DNA of 64,000 nucleotides from Falsihalocynthiibacter arcticus (GTDB lineage Bacteria; Pseudomonadota; Alphaproteobacteria; Rhodobacterales; Rhodobacteraceae). Shown here piece after piece: positions 36,041 to 46,038 of the stretch. The notes beneath the pieces were generated by a model that ran no database searches, had not been told where the DNA came from, and saw only the letters and a list, made by a program, of their open reading frames with translations. The position numbers were made by a program, and so were the translations under genes. Positions within the stretch are counted from its first letter, which is position 1; each line of letters begins with the position of its first letter. The stretch lies in the NCBI RefSeq assembly GCF_000812665.2, contig NZ_CP014327.1, positions 806,001 through 870,000 on the forward strand. Reading direction: 5' to 3'.

Positions 36041-36078
36041 AAAAAAGGCGCCCTCAGTTTCCCGAGAGCGCCTTTTAA
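36041..36078 (-). terminator. Terminator after rpmD
   Basis: AAAAGGCGC (36043-36051) and GCGCCTTTT (36068-36076) pair, with inner CTC/GAG. On the minus strand TTTTTT follows. It ends the rpmC-to-rpmD block. Confidence 0.75.
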
Positions 36079-36096
36079 TGGATTTAGAAGAAGGGC

Positions 36097-36285
36097 TTAG
36101 CCTTTTTCTTCGATGATCACCACCATGTGGGGAAGTTTCGCAACCATGCCGCGTACGGCAGGTGTGTCTTCCAACTCACGGGTTTTGTGCATCTTGTTGA
36201 GGCCCAAGCCGATCAGCGTTTGACGCTGTTTGGCGGGACGACGGATCGGAGAACCGATCTGTTTTACAACGATAGTTTTAGCCAT
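36097..36285 (-). CDS. rpmD: 50S ribosomal protein L30
   Basis: 62 residues ([20 protein letters not shown]). L30 signature [20 protein letters not shown]. 10 bp after rpsE and last gene before the terminator. Confidence 0.96.
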   Translation of the reverse strand: MAKTIVVKQIGSPIRRPAKQRQTLIGLGLNKMHKTRELEDTPAVRGMVAKLPHMVVIIEEKG

Positions 36286-36295
36286 GATATTTTTC

Positions 36296-36892
36296 CTATG
36301 CGTCTGCGTCTGCAGCTTCTACTTCGGCCGGAGCCTCAGCAGCCGGAGCAGCACCACCACGTTGAAGAATGTCAGCGACTTTTTTGCCACGACGTTGTGC
36401 GACCATACGAGGGCTGCTCTCTTTTGTGAGACCATCAATCGTTGCACGGATCATGTTGTAAGGGTTTTGCGAACCGATAGATTTCGCAACAACGTCCTGT
36501 ACACCAAGCATCTCGAACACAGCGCGCATCGGACCACCGGCAATAATACCAGTACCCTGTGGAGCTGTCCGCATCACAACTTTACCAGCGCCATGACGGC
36601 CCTCGATGTCGTGGTGCAACGTACGGCCTTCACGCAATGGAACGCGCACAAGTTGACGCTTAGCTTGTTCAGTTGCCTTGCGGATAGCTTCGGGAACTTC
36701 TTTTGCTTTCCCTTTGCCAAAACCCACGCGGCCTTTTTGATCTCCAACAACCACGAGCGCGGCAAAGCCGAAGCGTTTACCACCTTTCACGGTTTTGGAA
36801 ACGCGGTTGATCGCTACGAGACGATCCGCAAATTCTGGTGTCTCTTCGCGGTCGCGACGAGGGCCGCGACGGTTGTTATCACGTTCTGCCAT
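36296..36892 (-). CDS. rpsE: 30S ribosomal protein S5
   Basis: 198 residues. [19 protein letters not shown] and [20 protein letters not shown] are the S5 core; S5 helps decoding accuracy and mRNA helicase activity. A low-complexity Ala/Glu tail ([20 protein letters not shown]) extends it beyond the enterobacterial length, as in many Rhodobacterales. Confidence 0.97.
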   Translation of the reverse strand: MAERDNNRRGPRRDREETPEFADRLVAINRVSKTVKGGKRFGFAALVVVGDQKGRVGFGKGKAKEVPEAIRKATEQAKRQLVRVPLREGRTLHHDIEGRHGAGKVVMRTAPQGTGIIAGGPMRAVFEMLGVQDVVAKSIGSQNPYNMIRATIDGLTKESSPRMVAQRRGKKVADILQRGGAAPAAEAPAEVEAADADA

Positions 36893-37006
36893 GTGGCATT
36901 CCTTTCTTCAGGCGCTCTGCGCCATAATCTGTCAATCCGAGTGGGGCCGCTCAGAATGAACAGCCCCCTGGATCATCGGGGTGGCCTAAGAGCCACCCAC
37001 ACTTTT

Positions 37007-37366
37007 TTAGAACTTCAAACCACCTTCACGAGCAGCCTCGGCCAAAGCCTTGATCTTACCGTGAAAGAGGAAGCCGCCACGATCAAAGTAGCATGCTTCA
37101 ACACCAGCTTTTTTAGCACGCTCAGCAATAGCTGCGCCTACTTTCGTTGCTGCGGCGATGTTGTTGGTGTTCAAAACGCCCAGATCCTTCTCGAGGGAAG
37201 AAGCCGAAGCGATCGTTACGCCGTTCAAATCGTCGATCAACTGTACGCTGATGTTTTTGTTGGAACGATGAACAGAAAGGCGCGCACGCCCATTTGCCAT
37301 TTTCCGAAGTTTGTTCCGAACGCGCAGGCGGCGCTTCAGAAACAGAGTTCTTTTGCTGTTTGCCAT
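37007..37366 (-). CDS. rplR: 50S ribosomal protein L18
   Basis: 119 residues. [32 protein letters not shown] and [20 protein letters not shown]-like C-terminus ([14 protein letters not shown]) identify L18, which binds 5S rRNA. The 114-bp gap to rpsE is longer than its neighbours and holds nothing recognisable. Confidence 0.96.
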   Translation of the reverse strand: MANSKRTLFLKRRLRVRNKLRKMANGRARLSVHRSNKNISVQLIDDLNGVTIASASSLEKDLGVLNTNNIAAATKVGAAIAERAKKAGVEACYFDRGGFLFHGKIKALAEAAREGGLKF

Positions 37367-37377
37367 TTCCTGGGTCC

Positions 37378-37911
37378 TTATTTCTTTTTACCGGCTTTGC
37401 GGAAGATGTACTCGTCTTTGTACTTGATGCCTTTGCCTTTATAGGGCTCGGGTTTACGCCATTCGCGAATATTCGCCGCGACTTGGCCAACAAGTTGAGA
37501 GTCGATACCTTCAACAAAGATGATCGTGTTTTTTGGTGATGTGACGGTTACGCCAGCAGGCACCTCGAAGTTAACTTCGTGGGAAAAACCAAGGCTCAGT
37601 TTCAGAGTAGTCCCCTGAACTGTAGCACGATAACCAACACCGTTGATTTCCAGTTCTTTCTTGAAGCCTTCCGTAACACCGGTCACCAAATTTTGGATAC
37701 AAGTGCGGGACATACCCCATTGTTGACGCGCGCGCTTAGACTTAGAGCGCGGCACAACAGAAACTTCATCATTCGCAACAACGATTGAAATATCATCCGT
37801 TGCTGTGAAATTCAAAGTCCCTTTAGGGCCTTTTACTTCGACTGTTTGTCCGGAGACCGCGGCACTAACTCCTGCGGGCAACTTAACAGATTTTTTACCA
37901 ATTCTTGACAT
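37378..37911 (-). CDS. rplF: 50S ribosomal protein L6
   Basis: 177 residues. Two L6 repeats; the ending [20 protein letters not shown] followed by IKYKDEYI is the family signature. L6 lies near the factor-binding site of the 50S subunit. 11 bp upstream of rplR. Confidence 0.97.
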   Translation of the reverse strand: MSRIGKKSVKLPAGVSAAVSGQTVEVKGPKGTLNFTATDDISIVVANDEVSVVPRSKSKRARQQWGMSRTCIQNLVTGVTEGFKKELEINGVGYRATVQGTTLKLSLGFSHEVNFEVPAGVTVTSPKNTIIFVEGIDSQLVGQVAANIREWRKPEPYKGKGIKYKDEYIFRKAGKKK

Positions 37912-37920
37912 CCGATCCTC

Positions 37921-38313
37921 CTAGAATACGGTGCAGAGCACTTCGCCGCCAACATTGGCATTGCGTGCAGATGCGTCCGACATCACACCCTGAGGTGTGG
38001 AGACCACGGAAATTCCCAAGCCCTGACGGACGACTGGGATGTCTTTAACGCCCATATAAACGCGACGGCCAGGTGTCGAAACACGCTTTAGGTCACGGAT
38101 AACTGGAGTGCCATCAAGATACTTCAAGCTAATGTCGAGAGCCGGATGGCCATCTTTGCCTGTTGTCGCTTCATAGCCACGGATATAACCTTCAGAAAGA
38201 AGAACGTCGAGAACCCAAGCACGAAGCTTAGACGCAGGAGTCTCTACTGTTGATTTGCCGCGCATTTGTGCGTTGCGAATACGGGTGAGCATATCACCGA
38301 TAGGATCATTCAT
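37921..38313 (-). CDS. rpsH: 30S ribosomal protein S8
   Basis: 130 residues ([20 protein letters not shown]). The C-terminal [20 protein letters not shown] is the S8 signature. S8 binds helix 21 of 16S rRNA and in other bacteria represses the spc operon. Confidence 0.97.
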   Translation of the reverse strand: MNDPIGDMLTRIRNAQMRGKSTVETPASKLRAWVLDVLLSEGYIRGYEATTGKDGHPALDISLKYLDGTPVIRDLKRVSTPGRRVYMGVKDIPVVRQGLGISVVSTPQGVMSDASARNANVGGEVLCTVF

Positions 38314-38325
38314 ATCGTCTCTCCC

Positions 38326-38631
38326 TTACCAGCTGGACTTAACCATGCCGGGGATTTGGCCATTCGAGCCAAGTTCCCGCAGCGCGATGCGGCTGATTTT
38401 GAACTTACGGTAGTAAGCATGAGGACGACCCGTCAGCTGGCAACGGTTGTGAAGCCGTGTCGCGGACGAATTGCGAGGAAGTTTAGCAAGCTTCAGGCGA
38501 GCAGTGAAACGCTCTTCCATTGTCTTGCTTTCATCGTTTGCGATCTCTTTAAGAGCAGCACGTTTACCGGCGAATTTCTCCACCAAAAGTGCGCGCTTTT
38601 TCTCGCGTTCGATCATTGCTTTTTTAGCCAT
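38326..38631 (-). CDS. rpsN: 30S ribosomal protein S14
   Basis: 101 residues, the long zinc-free form (no CxxC). [20 protein letters not shown] is the family motif. Located between rplE and rpsH as in other bacteria. Confidence 0.96.
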   Translation of the reverse strand: MAKKAMIEREKKRALLVEKFAGKRAALKEIANDESKTMEERFTARLKLAKLPRNSSATRLHNRCQLTGRPHAYYRKFKISRIALRELGSNGQIPGMVKSSW

Positions 38632-38652
38632 GTCTAACCTTTCCTTCCGCGA

Positions 38653-39213
38653 TCAGCTGTTAAAGGGCATGTTGAAAGCTTTCAACAGCGCCTTTGCTTC
38701 CGCGTCGGTTTTTGCGGTGGTGGCGATTACGATATCCATACCCCAGATTTCGTCGACTTTGTCGTACTCAATCTCAGGAAAGACGATGTGTTCTTTCAGA
38801 CCCATGGCGTAGTTGCCACGACCGTCAAAGCTTTTGCCAGAGATGCCGCGGAAGTCGCGGATACGAGGCATTGCAACGGTGATCAAACGATCCAGAAATT
38901 CGTACATCTTTTCGCCACGAAGAGTCACTTTAACACCAAGCGGCATATCTTCACGAACGCGGAAACCAGCGATGGATTTCTTAGCTTTTGTGATGAGAAC
39001 CTTTTGACCAGCAATCGCAGTGAGGTCAGCCTCAGCGGATTTGATCTTTTTGGTGTCGCGTGTTGTTTCGCCGATACCCATGTTCAAGACGATTTTGTCG
39101 AGCTTAGGGATCATCATTTCGTTTTTGTAAGCGAACTCTTCTTTAAGAGCTGCACGAATGACGTCTTTGTAAACAGTCTTCAAACGGGGGGTGTAGTTTG
39201 CAGTATCAAGCAT
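38653..39213 (-). CDS. rplE: 50S ribosomal protein L5
   Basis: 186 residues. [30 protein letters not shown] and [20 protein letters not shown] identify L5, which contacts 5S rRNA and P-site tRNA. Its start shares a base with the rplX stop (TAATG). Confidence 0.97.
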   Translation of the reverse strand: MLDTANYTPRLKTVYKDVIRAALKEEFAYKNEMMIPKLDKIVLNMGIGETTRDTKKIKSAEADLTAIAGQKVLITKAKKSIAGFRVREDMPLGVKVTLRGEKMYEFLDRLITVAMPRIRDFRGISGKSFDGRGNYAMGLKEHIVFPEIEYDKVDEIWGMDIVIATTAKTDAEAKALLKAFNMPFNS

Positions 39214-39518
39214 TATACGGTCTCCCCTGTTGTCTTCGCGAAACGCACTTTCTTGCCGTCTTCCTCACGGAAGCCAACGCGAGTTGCCTTACCTTTGGAG
39301 TCGAGCAGTGCGAGGTTAGAAAGTTGAATTGGCATCGCTTTAGGAACGCGACCGCCTTGGTCAGTTTGCGAAGCGCGCACGTGGCGGATCGCAACATTGA
39401 CACCTTCAACAACAGCTTTGCCGGACTTAGGATCGATAGACGCGATAGCGCCCTCTTTACCTTTGTCTTTACCGGCAAGCACGACGATTTTATCGCCTTT
39501 TTTCAATTTAGCAGCCAT
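39213..39518 (-). CDS. rplX: 50S ribosomal protein L24
   Basis: 101 residues from the ATG at 39518 ([20 protein letters not shown]), a KOW domain. L24 starts 50S assembly. One base separates it from the rplN stop, so the two are tightly coupled; an in-frame Met seven codons upstream is unlikely. Confidence 0.96.
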   Translation of the reverse strand: MAAKLKKGDKIVVLAGKDKGKEGAIASIDPKSGKAVVEGVNVAIRHVRASQTDQGGRVPKAMPIQLSNLALLDSKGKATRVGFREEDGKKVRFAKTTGETV

Positions 39519-39519
39519 C

Positions 39520-39888
39520 TTACAGCACCTCCGGTGCAAGCGAGATGATCTTCATGAAGCTTTTTGCGCGCAATTCACGAACAACTGGGCCGAAGATACG
39601 TGTACCTACGGGCTCATTAGCGTTGTTCAGAATAACGGCTGCATTGCGATCAAAACGGATCACTGTGCCATCTTCACGAAATACTTCTTTAGCGGTGCGT
39701 ACGACGACGGCCTTACGGACGTCCCCTTTTTTAACGCGCCCACGAGGGATGGCTTCTTTAACCGAGACGACGATAACGTCACCTACGGAAGCGTATCTAC
39801 GCTTAGAGCCACCCAAAACCTTAATGCACTGAACACGGCGAGCGCCGGAGTTGTCAGCAACATCGAGATTTGTCTGCATTTGGATCAT
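39520..39888 (-). CDS. rplN: 50S ribosomal protein L14
   Basis: 122 residues. [20 protein letters not shown] and the motif [18 protein letters not shown]-like stretch ([18 protein letters not shown]) with FGPVVRELR identify L14, an intersubunit bridge protein. Confidence 0.97.
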   Translation of the reverse strand: MIQMQTNLDVADNSGARRVQCIKVLGGSKRRYASVGDVIVVSVKEAIPRGRVKKGDVRKAVVVRTAKEVFREDGTVIRFDRNAAVILNNANEPVGTRIFGPVVRELRAKSFMKIISLAPEVL

Positions 39889-39961
39889 GCGATTTCTCCC
39901 GACCTATGGGGGCCATCCAATGGCTTGTCCCCAGGGTTTCGTAAATCTGAAAAGTCCCCGC

Positions 39962-40192
39962 TTAAGCGGAAAGAACTTCCCAGCGTTTCGTTTTCGACTT
40001 TGGTGCACATTCTTGAATGCGAACTTGATCACCAACGTTGAAAGCGTTCTGTTCATCGTGCGCCCGATATTTTTTGGACTTACGAATGGTTTTCTTCAAA
40101 ACAGGGTGCGTGAAGCGACGCTCAACGGAAACAGTTACTGTTTGCGCGTTTTGGTTGCTTGTTACAGTGCCAGTCAAAATACGTTTAGGCAT
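39962..40192 (-). CDS. rpsQ: 30S ribosomal protein S17
   Basis: 76 residues. [20 protein letters not shown] and [20 protein letters not shown] form the OB-fold of S17. The tail [17 protein letters not shown] is standard. 10 bp after rpmC; 73 bp before rplN. Confidence 0.96.
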   Translation of the reverse strand: MPKRILTGTVTSNQNAQTVTVSVERRFTHPVLKKTIRKSKKYRAHDEQNAFNVGDQVRIQECAPKSKTKRWEVLSA

Positions 40193-40202
40193 ATCGTGGC
40201 TC

Positions 40203-40406
40203 CTATTCGCCAGCCGCTTTTGCGGCCTTTTCGTTAAGAATTGTTTTTACACGAGCGGCTGCACGACGTGCAGTTTTAACTTGTGCGGTGTTTTCGAGTT
40301 GCGACGTCGCTTGTTGGAACCGAAGATTGAACGATTCCTTTTTCAGCGCAACCAGCTCGTCTTGAAGCTGATCTGGTGTCTTATCACGTAGTTCATTGGC
40401 GTTCAT
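40203..40406 (-). CDS. rpmC: 50S ribosomal protein L29
   Basis: 67 residues. [20 protein letters not shown] and [20 protein letters not shown] are the helical hairpin of L29 at the peptide-exit tunnel. It is first in its block because rplP, its usual upstream neighbour, lies beyond an IS30 element. Confidence 0.96.
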   Translation of the reverse strand: MNANELRDKTPDQLQDELVALKKESFNLRFQQATSQLENTAQVKTARRAAARVKTILNEKAAKAAGE

Positions 40407-40527
40407 GCGCCTCTTCCTTTCTCAAAACACCAGCCGGCCCCTGACGTTATTTCAGGGTCACCAAAAGCCTGGTGGATGAATAGCAAAACAAGCGAATCCC
40501 AGCGAGCTGGAATCCACGAGATGTGTG

Positions 40528-40556
40528 TCTATAATTGGGAGTCGCAGGGAGGGCAA
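40528..40556 (-). promoter_or_regulatory. Predicted sigma70 promoter of the rpmC-to-rpmD block
   Basis: On the minus strand TTGCCC (40551-40556), 17-bp spacer, TATAGA (40528-40533), with a leader of about 115 nt. The 325-bp gap 40407-40731 between divergent rpmC and the oxygenase gene contains no other convincing gene. Confidence 0.6.
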
Positions 40557-40731
40557 GGGAAAGTTTGCCGCGGCCAGTAAATGTTGAGGTTTCCCCACTG
40601 GGAGCCCCAATTTCGAGGTATTCCAGCATGCGAGTGACAGGCCCCACAATCGCACAAGACATGCCCTCCCCCACCTGATAAACTGCCCTCACGGATTTTC
40701 CCACACCAAAGACCACACAGGTATCCCAAAA

Positions 40732-41352
40732 ATGTCACAGATCAATTCCCTCTTTGTTACCCGCCTCTATCGCGCCGCCTTAAATGAATTCGGGGATGCC
40801 ATTGACGCGAATGAACTCGAAACGTCGTGCCTCTCAATCGCCGAAGACGATGAGGCAGGCCAGCAATGGTGCGAAGACAATGATTTTCCGGGTTATACCA
40901 GCTATGCCTCCCTCACGGACTTGGGCTGGCGGTTTCCCATCTTTGAGGATCTCGTCAAAGCACTCGACAAACATGTTGCGGCCTTCGTCAAGGACCTCGA
41001 ATTTGATCTAGATGGCAAGGAAGTTGTTCTCGACAATATCTGGATAAACATCCTGCCCCAAGGCGGCATTCATACCTCCCATATCCATCCTCACAGCATC
41101 GTTAGTGGCACGACCTATGTCACCATGCCTGAAGGTGCGAGCGCGATTAAATTCGAGGACCCCCGCTCCCAAATGATGATGGCCGCACCAACCCGCATTG
41201 CCAATGCCCGACCAGAAATGCGCAACTTCACCTATATCAAACCAGAAGTGAGTGACGTCCTATTGTGGGAGAGCTGGCTGCGCCACGAAGTGCCTATGAA
41301 TATGACAGAAGAGGAACGTATTAGCGTGAGTTTCAACTACGCTTGGAGATGA
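40732..41352 (+). CDS. Putative 2OG-Fe(II) oxygenase family protein (TIGR02466-like)
   Basis: 206 residues (MSQINSLFVTRLYRAALNEF), resembling small bacterial 2-oxoglutarate/iron oxygenase-like proteins. The cupin core shows LDNIWINILPQGGIHTSHIH followed by PHSIVSGTTYV, with candidate metal histidines. A distal WESWLRHEVPMN lies before an arginine-containing strand (ERISVSFNYAWR). It is on the plus strand, opposite to the ribosomal genes it separates (rplP and rpmC). The family assignment is by pattern only; the substrate is unknown. Confidence 0.7.
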   Translation: MSQINSLFVTRLYRAALNEFGDAIDANELETSCLSIAEDDEAGQQWCEDNDFPGYTSYASLTDLGWRFPIFEDLVKALDKHVAAFVKDLEFDLDGKEVVLDNIWINILPQGGIHTSHIHPHSIVSGTTYVTMPEGASAIKFEDPRSQMMMAAPTRIANARPEMRNFTYIKPEVSDVLLWESWLRHEVPMNMTEEERISVSFNYAWR

Positions 41353-41396
41353 GAGGCATCTCCTCAAAAGTCGGCTATGAGCCCAAAGTTGCTAGA

Positions 41397-41618
41397 CTAA
41401 ATCAATTTCAATCCATAGAGCAGATGCCAAATGAAACTGGTTCGCGTTTGCACTTCGTCAAAACACTCCTGCGTTTCCGTAAAGGTACTCGGCTGACTTG
41501 GAACGAATGCAGGACACATGTTTAAGATATTGGCATAGTTGATATTTTCAAGTCGAACTATCGTTGATCCAAACCAGATCAAAAGAACAGAAAGCAAGAA
41601 GATTATTAGATTTTTCAT
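41397..41618 (-). CDS. Small membrane-anchored hypothetical protein
   Basis: 73 residues: a signal-anchor (MKNLIIFLLSVLLIWFGSTI) then a short soluble part with two cysteines (LNMCPAF and QECFDEVQTRTSFIWHL). No family is recognised with confidence. It lies between the oxygenase gene and the IS30 copy, on the ribosomal strand. Coding is plausible because of the clean signal segment, but no strong ribosome site is seen. Confidence 0.45.
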   Translation of the reverse strand: MKNLIIFLLSVLLIWFGSTIVRLENINYANILNMCPAFVPSQPSTFTETQECFDEVQTRTSFIWHLLYGLKLI

Positions 41619-41700
41619 TTAAATTTCAATCCGAACAGGTTGACGTAAAGAACAGAAGAGCGGAATTCGTTTAGAATGCCCAACGGCAGTTATGTCCGGC

Positions 41701-42921
41701 GGGCTCAACCGGTCGATGCAACACACTGTGCAAACTTCTCTTCTGGCGTTTGATATTGCAAGGTCTTGCGCGGGCGTTCGTTTAGTTGCCTTGCGATAGC
41801 GCTGAGTTTTGCCTGGGAATGGACGGATAGGTCGGTTCCGCGAGGCAAATATTGCCGTAAAAGCCGGTTGGTGTTTTCGTTTGATCCGCGCTGCCACGGT
41901 GACTGAGGGTCGCAGAAGTAGACATCTACGTCGGTTGCCAATGTAAAGCGCGGATGACCCGCAAGCTCTTTTCCGCGATCCCACGTCAGGGATTTGTAGA
42001 ACTCGCGCGGCAACTTCTGAGCCGATTTAATCAGCGCCGTAACGACGCTCTCGGTATCCTTGTTCGCGACTTTCACTAACATGACGTATCGTGAATGCCG
42101 CTCAACAAGTGTCGCGATATAGCTGTTCTTGGATCCACCGATCAGATCGCCTTCCCAGTGCCCTGGCATGGCACGATCGTCAACGGATGCGGGTCTTTCA
42201 CTGATAGATACAGCATTCTTGATCTGACCATTACCGTTGCGTTTCTGGCCTGCATGCTTGGATCGCCTGACTGTACCTTTGGCGCGCAGATGTTCCAGGA
42301 GTTCCTTCTTCAGGACGCCACGAGCCTGTATATAAAGGCTTCTATAAATAGTTTCGTGTGTCACTTGTTTGTGCGTCTCCCCCGGAAATGCGCGTTTGAG
42401 CCAACCCGCAACCTGTTCTGGCGACCATTTGCGCCGCAGTTTTGCTGACACTGCGTCGGCCAATCTGGGGTGACAAGCCAACTTGCACATCTTGGGTCGC
42501 AAAGCCCGATCCCATGCAGCTTGATCCGAGGTGGTTGCGCGATAGCCTGTTAGGCCACCATTGCGCCGAACCTCTCGGCTGATCGTTGAAGGCGCACGCT
42601 CCAACTGACGCGCAATCGCGCGCAAGGACTGTTTGGTGCTGAGCCCACGGGATATCTCTTCGCGCTCCGAAAGGCTCACCGCAGACCCAACGCGTCTGCG
42701 GTCCGGTGGACGTATCCCACCGGTTGGTGAGATCACGGAAAAGACGGAGGATGATTGGCGATCAAACGCCCGTCCAATCGACCTCATCGACTCTCCACGT
42801 TGCCATCGATCCTAGATCTCGGCACGCTGTTCAGCTGAATAATAAATCCTGCGACGATACTTCATTCAAAACACTCCATCTTTTCCTAAAGATTAAAGTG
42901 TTGCGTTCACCGGTTGAGCCC
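41701..42921 (-). mobile_element. IS30-family insertion sequence, copy 1
   Basis: The element is 1221 bp. Its ends are GGGCTCAACCGGTCGATGCA at 41701 and, reversed from 42921, GGGCTCAACCGGTGAACGCA. The flanking dinucleotide is GC on both sides, which fits a 2-bp target duplication. It carries one IS30 transposase gene with an early stop. Same orientation and length as copy 2 at 46039. Confidence 0.9.
41705..42865 (-). pseudogene. IS30-family transposase with amber codon at position 18
   Basis: The full frame starts at 42865 with MKYRRRIYYSAEQRAEI. A TAG at 42812-42814 then replaces the Trp codon of copy 2. After it the frame is open (RWQRGESMRSIGRAFDRQ) to 41705. A restart at Met 42787 would give 360 residues but lose the first DNA-binding segment. 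The catalytic DDE residues are kept (HWEGDLIGG, LTWDRGKEL, GSNENTNRLLRQYLP). Probably inactive unless read through or restarted. Confidence 0.82.
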
Positions 42922-42998
42922 GCCCCGCACAGCGGACATTTGATTATATCGTCAATATGCGCAGCTTTCTGATTTTCTCTGTAGCCCAGCCTCAAAAC

Positions 42999-43034
42999 GA
43001 AAAAGCCCCCGCCAATCTCTTGGCAGGGGCTTTC
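42999..43034 (-). terminator. Terminator after rplP
   Basis: On the minus strand AAAGCCCCTGCCAA, loop GAG and ATTGGCGGGGGCTTTTT pair over about 14 bp, followed by T residues. It ends the rplB-to-rplP block before IS30 copy 1. Confidence 0.85.
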
Positions 43035-43114
43035 TGTCTGGAACGGCCCGCAGGTTTTCGATGAAAACCCGCTACACCGTTTCGGTTTGACGCGCAGGGC
43101 GCGTCAAACCTGAT

Positions 43115-43528
43115 TTACCAGTCTTCGCGAACAACTGTGCGGGTTTTCACCGGCAGTTTCATCGCTGCAAGGCGAAGAGCCTCACGAGCAGTAACTTCGT
43201 CTACACCGTCGATTTCAAAGAGAATCCGACCAGGCTTAACTTTCGCGGCCCAAAAATCGACAGAACCTTTACCTTTACCCATCCGAACTTCGGTTGGCTT
43301 GGAGGTGACGGGCAAATCTGGGAAAATCCGGATCCACACACGGCCTTGGCGTTTCATGTGACGTGTCATTGCACGACGCGCGGCTTCGATTTGACGCGCT
43401 GTGATGCGTTCTGGTTCAATGGTTTTGAGGCCATATGTACCGAACGTTAGCGTCGATCCGCCTTTTGCAAGACCGTGGATACGGCCCTTAAACATTTTGC
43501 GGAATTTACTGCGTTTTGGCTGAAGCAT
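43115..43528 (-). CDS. rplP: 50S ribosomal protein L16
   Basis: 137 residues ([20 protein letters not shown]). [20 protein letters not shown], then [14 protein letters not shown], identify L16, which shapes the A site of the 50S subunit. Last gene of its block; its normal partner rpmC lies 2.7 kb further on. Confidence 0.97.
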   Translation of the reverse strand: MLQPKRSKFRKMFKGRIHGLAKGGSTLTFGTYGLKTIEPERITARQIEAARRAMTRHMKRQGRVWIRIFPDLPVTSKPTEVRMGKGKGSVDFWAAKVKPGRILFEIDGVDEVTAREALRLAAMKLPVKTRTVVREDW

Positions 43529-43539
43529 CTATCTTCTCC

Positions 43540-44247
43540 TTAGCGACGACCGCCAGCACCGCGAGGTGTTGGACCGTCTTGGAGTTCCTGTTGCTTACGC
43601 TCATGCGCCGAAGGATCGTGTTCCATGATCTCGCCTTTGAAGATCCAGGTTTTAATCCCGATGATGCCATAGGCAGTCATCGCTTCGACATGTGCGTAAT
43701 CGATATCGGCACGAAGTGTGTGCAAAGGCACGCGACCCTCACGGTACCATTCGGTCCGCGCGATCTCGGCGCCGCCAAGACGGCCCGCAACGTTAACACG
43801 GATACCAAGGGCACCCATACGCATTGCGTTTTGCACCGCACGTTTCATCGCGCGACGGAAAGAAACCCGACGCTCGAGTTGTTGTGCGATATTCTCACCA
43901 ACGAGAGCAGCATCCATCTCTGGCTTGCGAACTTCAACGATGTTGAGGTGCAATTCAGATTTGGTGAAAGCTGCGAGCTTCTTGCGAAGACCTTCGATAT
44001 CGGCGCCTTTTTTACCAATGATCACACCGGGACGGGCTGTGTAAATTGTTACACGGCACTTACGGTGTGGACGCTCGATAATCACCCGGGAGATGCCAGC
44101 TTGCTTGCATTCTTCCTTGATGAATTCGCGCATCTTGAGGTCTTCCAGAAGGAGATTCCCAAAATCTTTAGTGTCAGCATACCAGCGGCTATCCCAAGTA
44201 CGGTTAACCTGAAGGCGCATGCCAATTGGATTTACTTTATTACCCAT
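43540..44247 (-). CDS. rpsC: 30S ribosomal protein S3
   Basis: 235 residues. The KH domain ([17 protein letters not shown]) and [20 protein letters not shown] identify S3 at the mRNA entry. The C-terminal basic tail ends TPRGAGGRR. The start shares a base with the rplV stop (TAATG). Confidence 0.97.
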   Translation of the reverse strand: MGNKVNPIGMRLQVNRTWDSRWYADTKDFGNLLLEDLKMREFIKEECKQAGISRVIIERPHRKCRVTIYTARPGVIIGKKGADIEGLRKKLAAFTKSELHLNIVEVRKPEMDAALVGENIAQQLERRVSFRRAMKRAVQNAMRMGALGIRVNVAGRLGGAEIARTEWYREGRVPLHTLRADIDYAHVEAMTAYGIIGIKTWIFKGEIMEHDPSAHERKQQELQDGPTPRGAGGRR

Positions 44248-44627
44248 TATGCTTGCTCCTCATTCTGGCGAACCAAGATTGTTAGTTCCGAGAATGGCTT
44301 CAGAATTTTGCCGAACCGGCCACGTGCGCGTGGACGACCACGTTTAAGTGTCAGGTTTTTACCAACATAGGCTTCGGCAACGATCAACGAGTCAACATCC
44401 AGATTGTGGTTGTTTTCTGCGTTAGCGATCGCGGACTGGAGACATTTCTTAACGTCAGCAGCAATACGTTTGTTGCTGAAGGTCAGGTCTGTCAAAGCCT
44501 TGTCAACTTTCTTGCCACGGATCATCGCCGCAACAAGGTTCAGCTTGATAGGGGAGGTCCGGAGCATTTTGACTTTCGCCATTGCTTCGTTTTCCGCTAC
44601 GCGGCGTGCGTTTTTTACTTTTGCCAT
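44247..44627 (-). CDS. rplV: 50S ribosomal protein L22
   Basis: 126 residues from the first Met ([20 protein letters not shown]), the usual alphaproteobacterial start. [20 protein letters not shown] forms the tunnel loop; the loop sequence is ordinary, with no visible macrolide-resistance change. Confidence 0.96.
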   Translation of the reverse strand: MAKVKNARRVAENEAMAKVKMLRTSPIKLNLVAAMIRGKKVDKALTDLTFSNKRIAADVKKCLQSAIANAENNHNLDVDSLIVAEAYVGKNLTLKRGRPRARGRFGKILKPFSELTILVRQNEEQA

Positions 44628-44630
44628 GAC

Positions 44631-44909
44631 TTATTTCCGCTTCGCTTTTTTGTCAGCAGAGTGGCCATAATAAGTACGAGTTGGCGAATACTCACCAAAC
44701 TTTTGACCAATCATGTCTTCTGTGACGTTTACGGGAATATGTTTATGGCCGTTGTAAACACCGAACGTCAAACCCACAAACTGGGGCAGGATCGTGCTAC
44801 GACGGGACCAAATTTTAATAACTTCATTGCGGCCAGATTCACGGCTCTTTTCGGCTTTCTTAAGCACGTAAGAGTCGACAAATGGGCCTTTCCATACAGA
44901 ACGAGACAT
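44631..44909 (-). CDS. rpsS: 30S ribosomal protein S19
   Basis: 92 residues ([20 protein letters not shown]). [20 protein letters not shown] and HKLGEFSPTRTY-like ending ([20 protein letters not shown]) identify S19. Three bases from rplV and from rplB. Confidence 0.96.
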   Translation of the reverse strand: MSRSVWKGPFVDSYVLKKAEKSRESGRNEVIKIWSRRSTILPQFVGLTFGVYNGHKHIPVNVTEDMIGQKFGEYSPTRTYYGHSADKKAKRK

Positions 44910-44912
44910 GGA

Positions 44913-45755
44913 TTAGCGCCCCTTTTTCTTGGCGTGACGCGAGCGGACAATCAGCTTGCTAGACGCTTTTTTCTTGTTACGTGTACGCGCACCTTTGGTT
45001 GGTTTGCCCCATGGTGTCACAGGATGACGACCACCGGATGTCCGACCTTCACCACCACCGTGGGGGTGATCGACCGGGTTCATGGCAACACCACGTACAG
45101 AAGGACGGATGCCTTTGTGACGGTTGCGACCAGCTTTACCAATGTTTTGGTTGCTATTATCGGGGTTGGACACGGCACCAACGGTGGCCATGCATTCCTG
45201 ACGGACCAAACGCAATTCGCCAGAAGAGAGGCGGATTTGTGCATAGGCACCATCCCGTCCAACAAACTGAGCATATGTCCCAGCAGCACGAGCGATTTGA
45301 CCGCCCTTACCCTGTTTCAACTCGATGTTGTGAACGATTGTACCGATAGGCATGCCCGAGAAAGGCATCGCGTTACCAGGTTTGATGTCAGCTTTTGCAG
45401 AGGAGATGATTTTATCCCCAATTGCGAGACGCTGAGGTGCGAGAACATAAGTTTGCTCGCCGTCATCATATTTGACCAACGCAATAAACGCCGTCCGGTT
45501 CGGGTCATACTCGATCCGCTCTACGGTGGCTGCGATGTCCATTTTGTTGCGTTTGAAATCAACGATACGGTAAAGGCGCTTAGCACCCCCACCAATGCGA
45601 CGCATTGTGATTCGTCCGGTGTTGTTCCGGCCGCCCGATTTCGTCAAACCCTCTGTGAGGGTCTTGACGGGACGTCCTTTCCAAAGCTCCGAACGGTCAA
45701 TCAGAACCAGCCCACGCTGGCCTGGCGTCGTCGGTTTATACGACTTTAATGCCAT
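44913..45755 (-). CDS. rplB: 50S ribosomal protein L2
   Basis: 280 residues ([20 protein letters not shown]). [20 protein letters not shown] and the C-terminal [20 protein letters not shown] near the peptidyl-transferase centre are intact. It normally follows rplW immediately; here 2.25 kb with IS30 copy 2 lies between them, and rplB starts a new block. Confidence 0.97.
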   Translation of the reverse strand: MALKSYKPTTPGQRGLVLIDRSELWKGRPVKTLTEGLTKSGGRNNTGRITMRRIGGGAKRLYRIVDFKRNKMDIAATVERIEYDPNRTAFIALVKYDDGEQTYVLAPQRLAIGDKIISSAKADIKPGNAMPFSGMPIGTIVHNIELKQGKGGQIARAAGTYAQFVGRDGAYAQIRLSSGELRLVRQECMATVGAVSNPDNSNQNIGKAGRNRHKGIRPSVRGVAMNPVDHPHGGGEGRTSGGRHPVTPWGKPTKGARTRNKKKASSKLIVRSRHAKKKGR

Positions 45756-45834
45756 GCTTTCTGTCTTCCGTTTAGCTAAGCGAACCCTGCCCTACTGGCG
45801 TGATCCGCGGTGTGAGCCCCCCGAAGGTGGCCAA

Positions 45835-45863
45835 ATTATAGAGCCCCGAAGGTCCCCGATAAA
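45835..45863 (-). promoter_or_regulatory. Candidate promoter of the rplB-to-rplP block
   Basis: On the minus strand a perfect TATAAT (45835-45840) lies 17 bp after a weak TTTATC (45858-45863), about 80 bp upstream of rplB. CCCCGAAGGT (plus strand) is directly repeated at 45819-45828 and 45844-45853, flanking the -10. The rest of the 283-bp gap 45756-46038 holds no gene. Confidence 0.38.
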
Positions 45864-46038
45864 AACAGCAAACAGCCCCAGAACGAATCTGAGGCCGAGA
45901 ACCATTGGCGGGGAGTATCATGTTAACTTGGGGGGTCCACACTGGATGGGGATTATTTTCGCGGGATGGCAGGAAAGGACTTGGGACGCATGCACTATGA
46001 CGCTACTGACATTCGAGCCAATGTCCTCACGGAGCGGC

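Noticed and set aside
40447-40716. 89-codon minus-strand frame upstream of rpmC
   Set aside because: It overlaps the predicted rpmC promoter, has no ribosome site and contains no recognisable motif.
41619-41984. 121-codon minus-strand frame across the IS30 copy 1 left end
   Set aside because: It overlaps the transposase 3' end in another frame and has no independent support.
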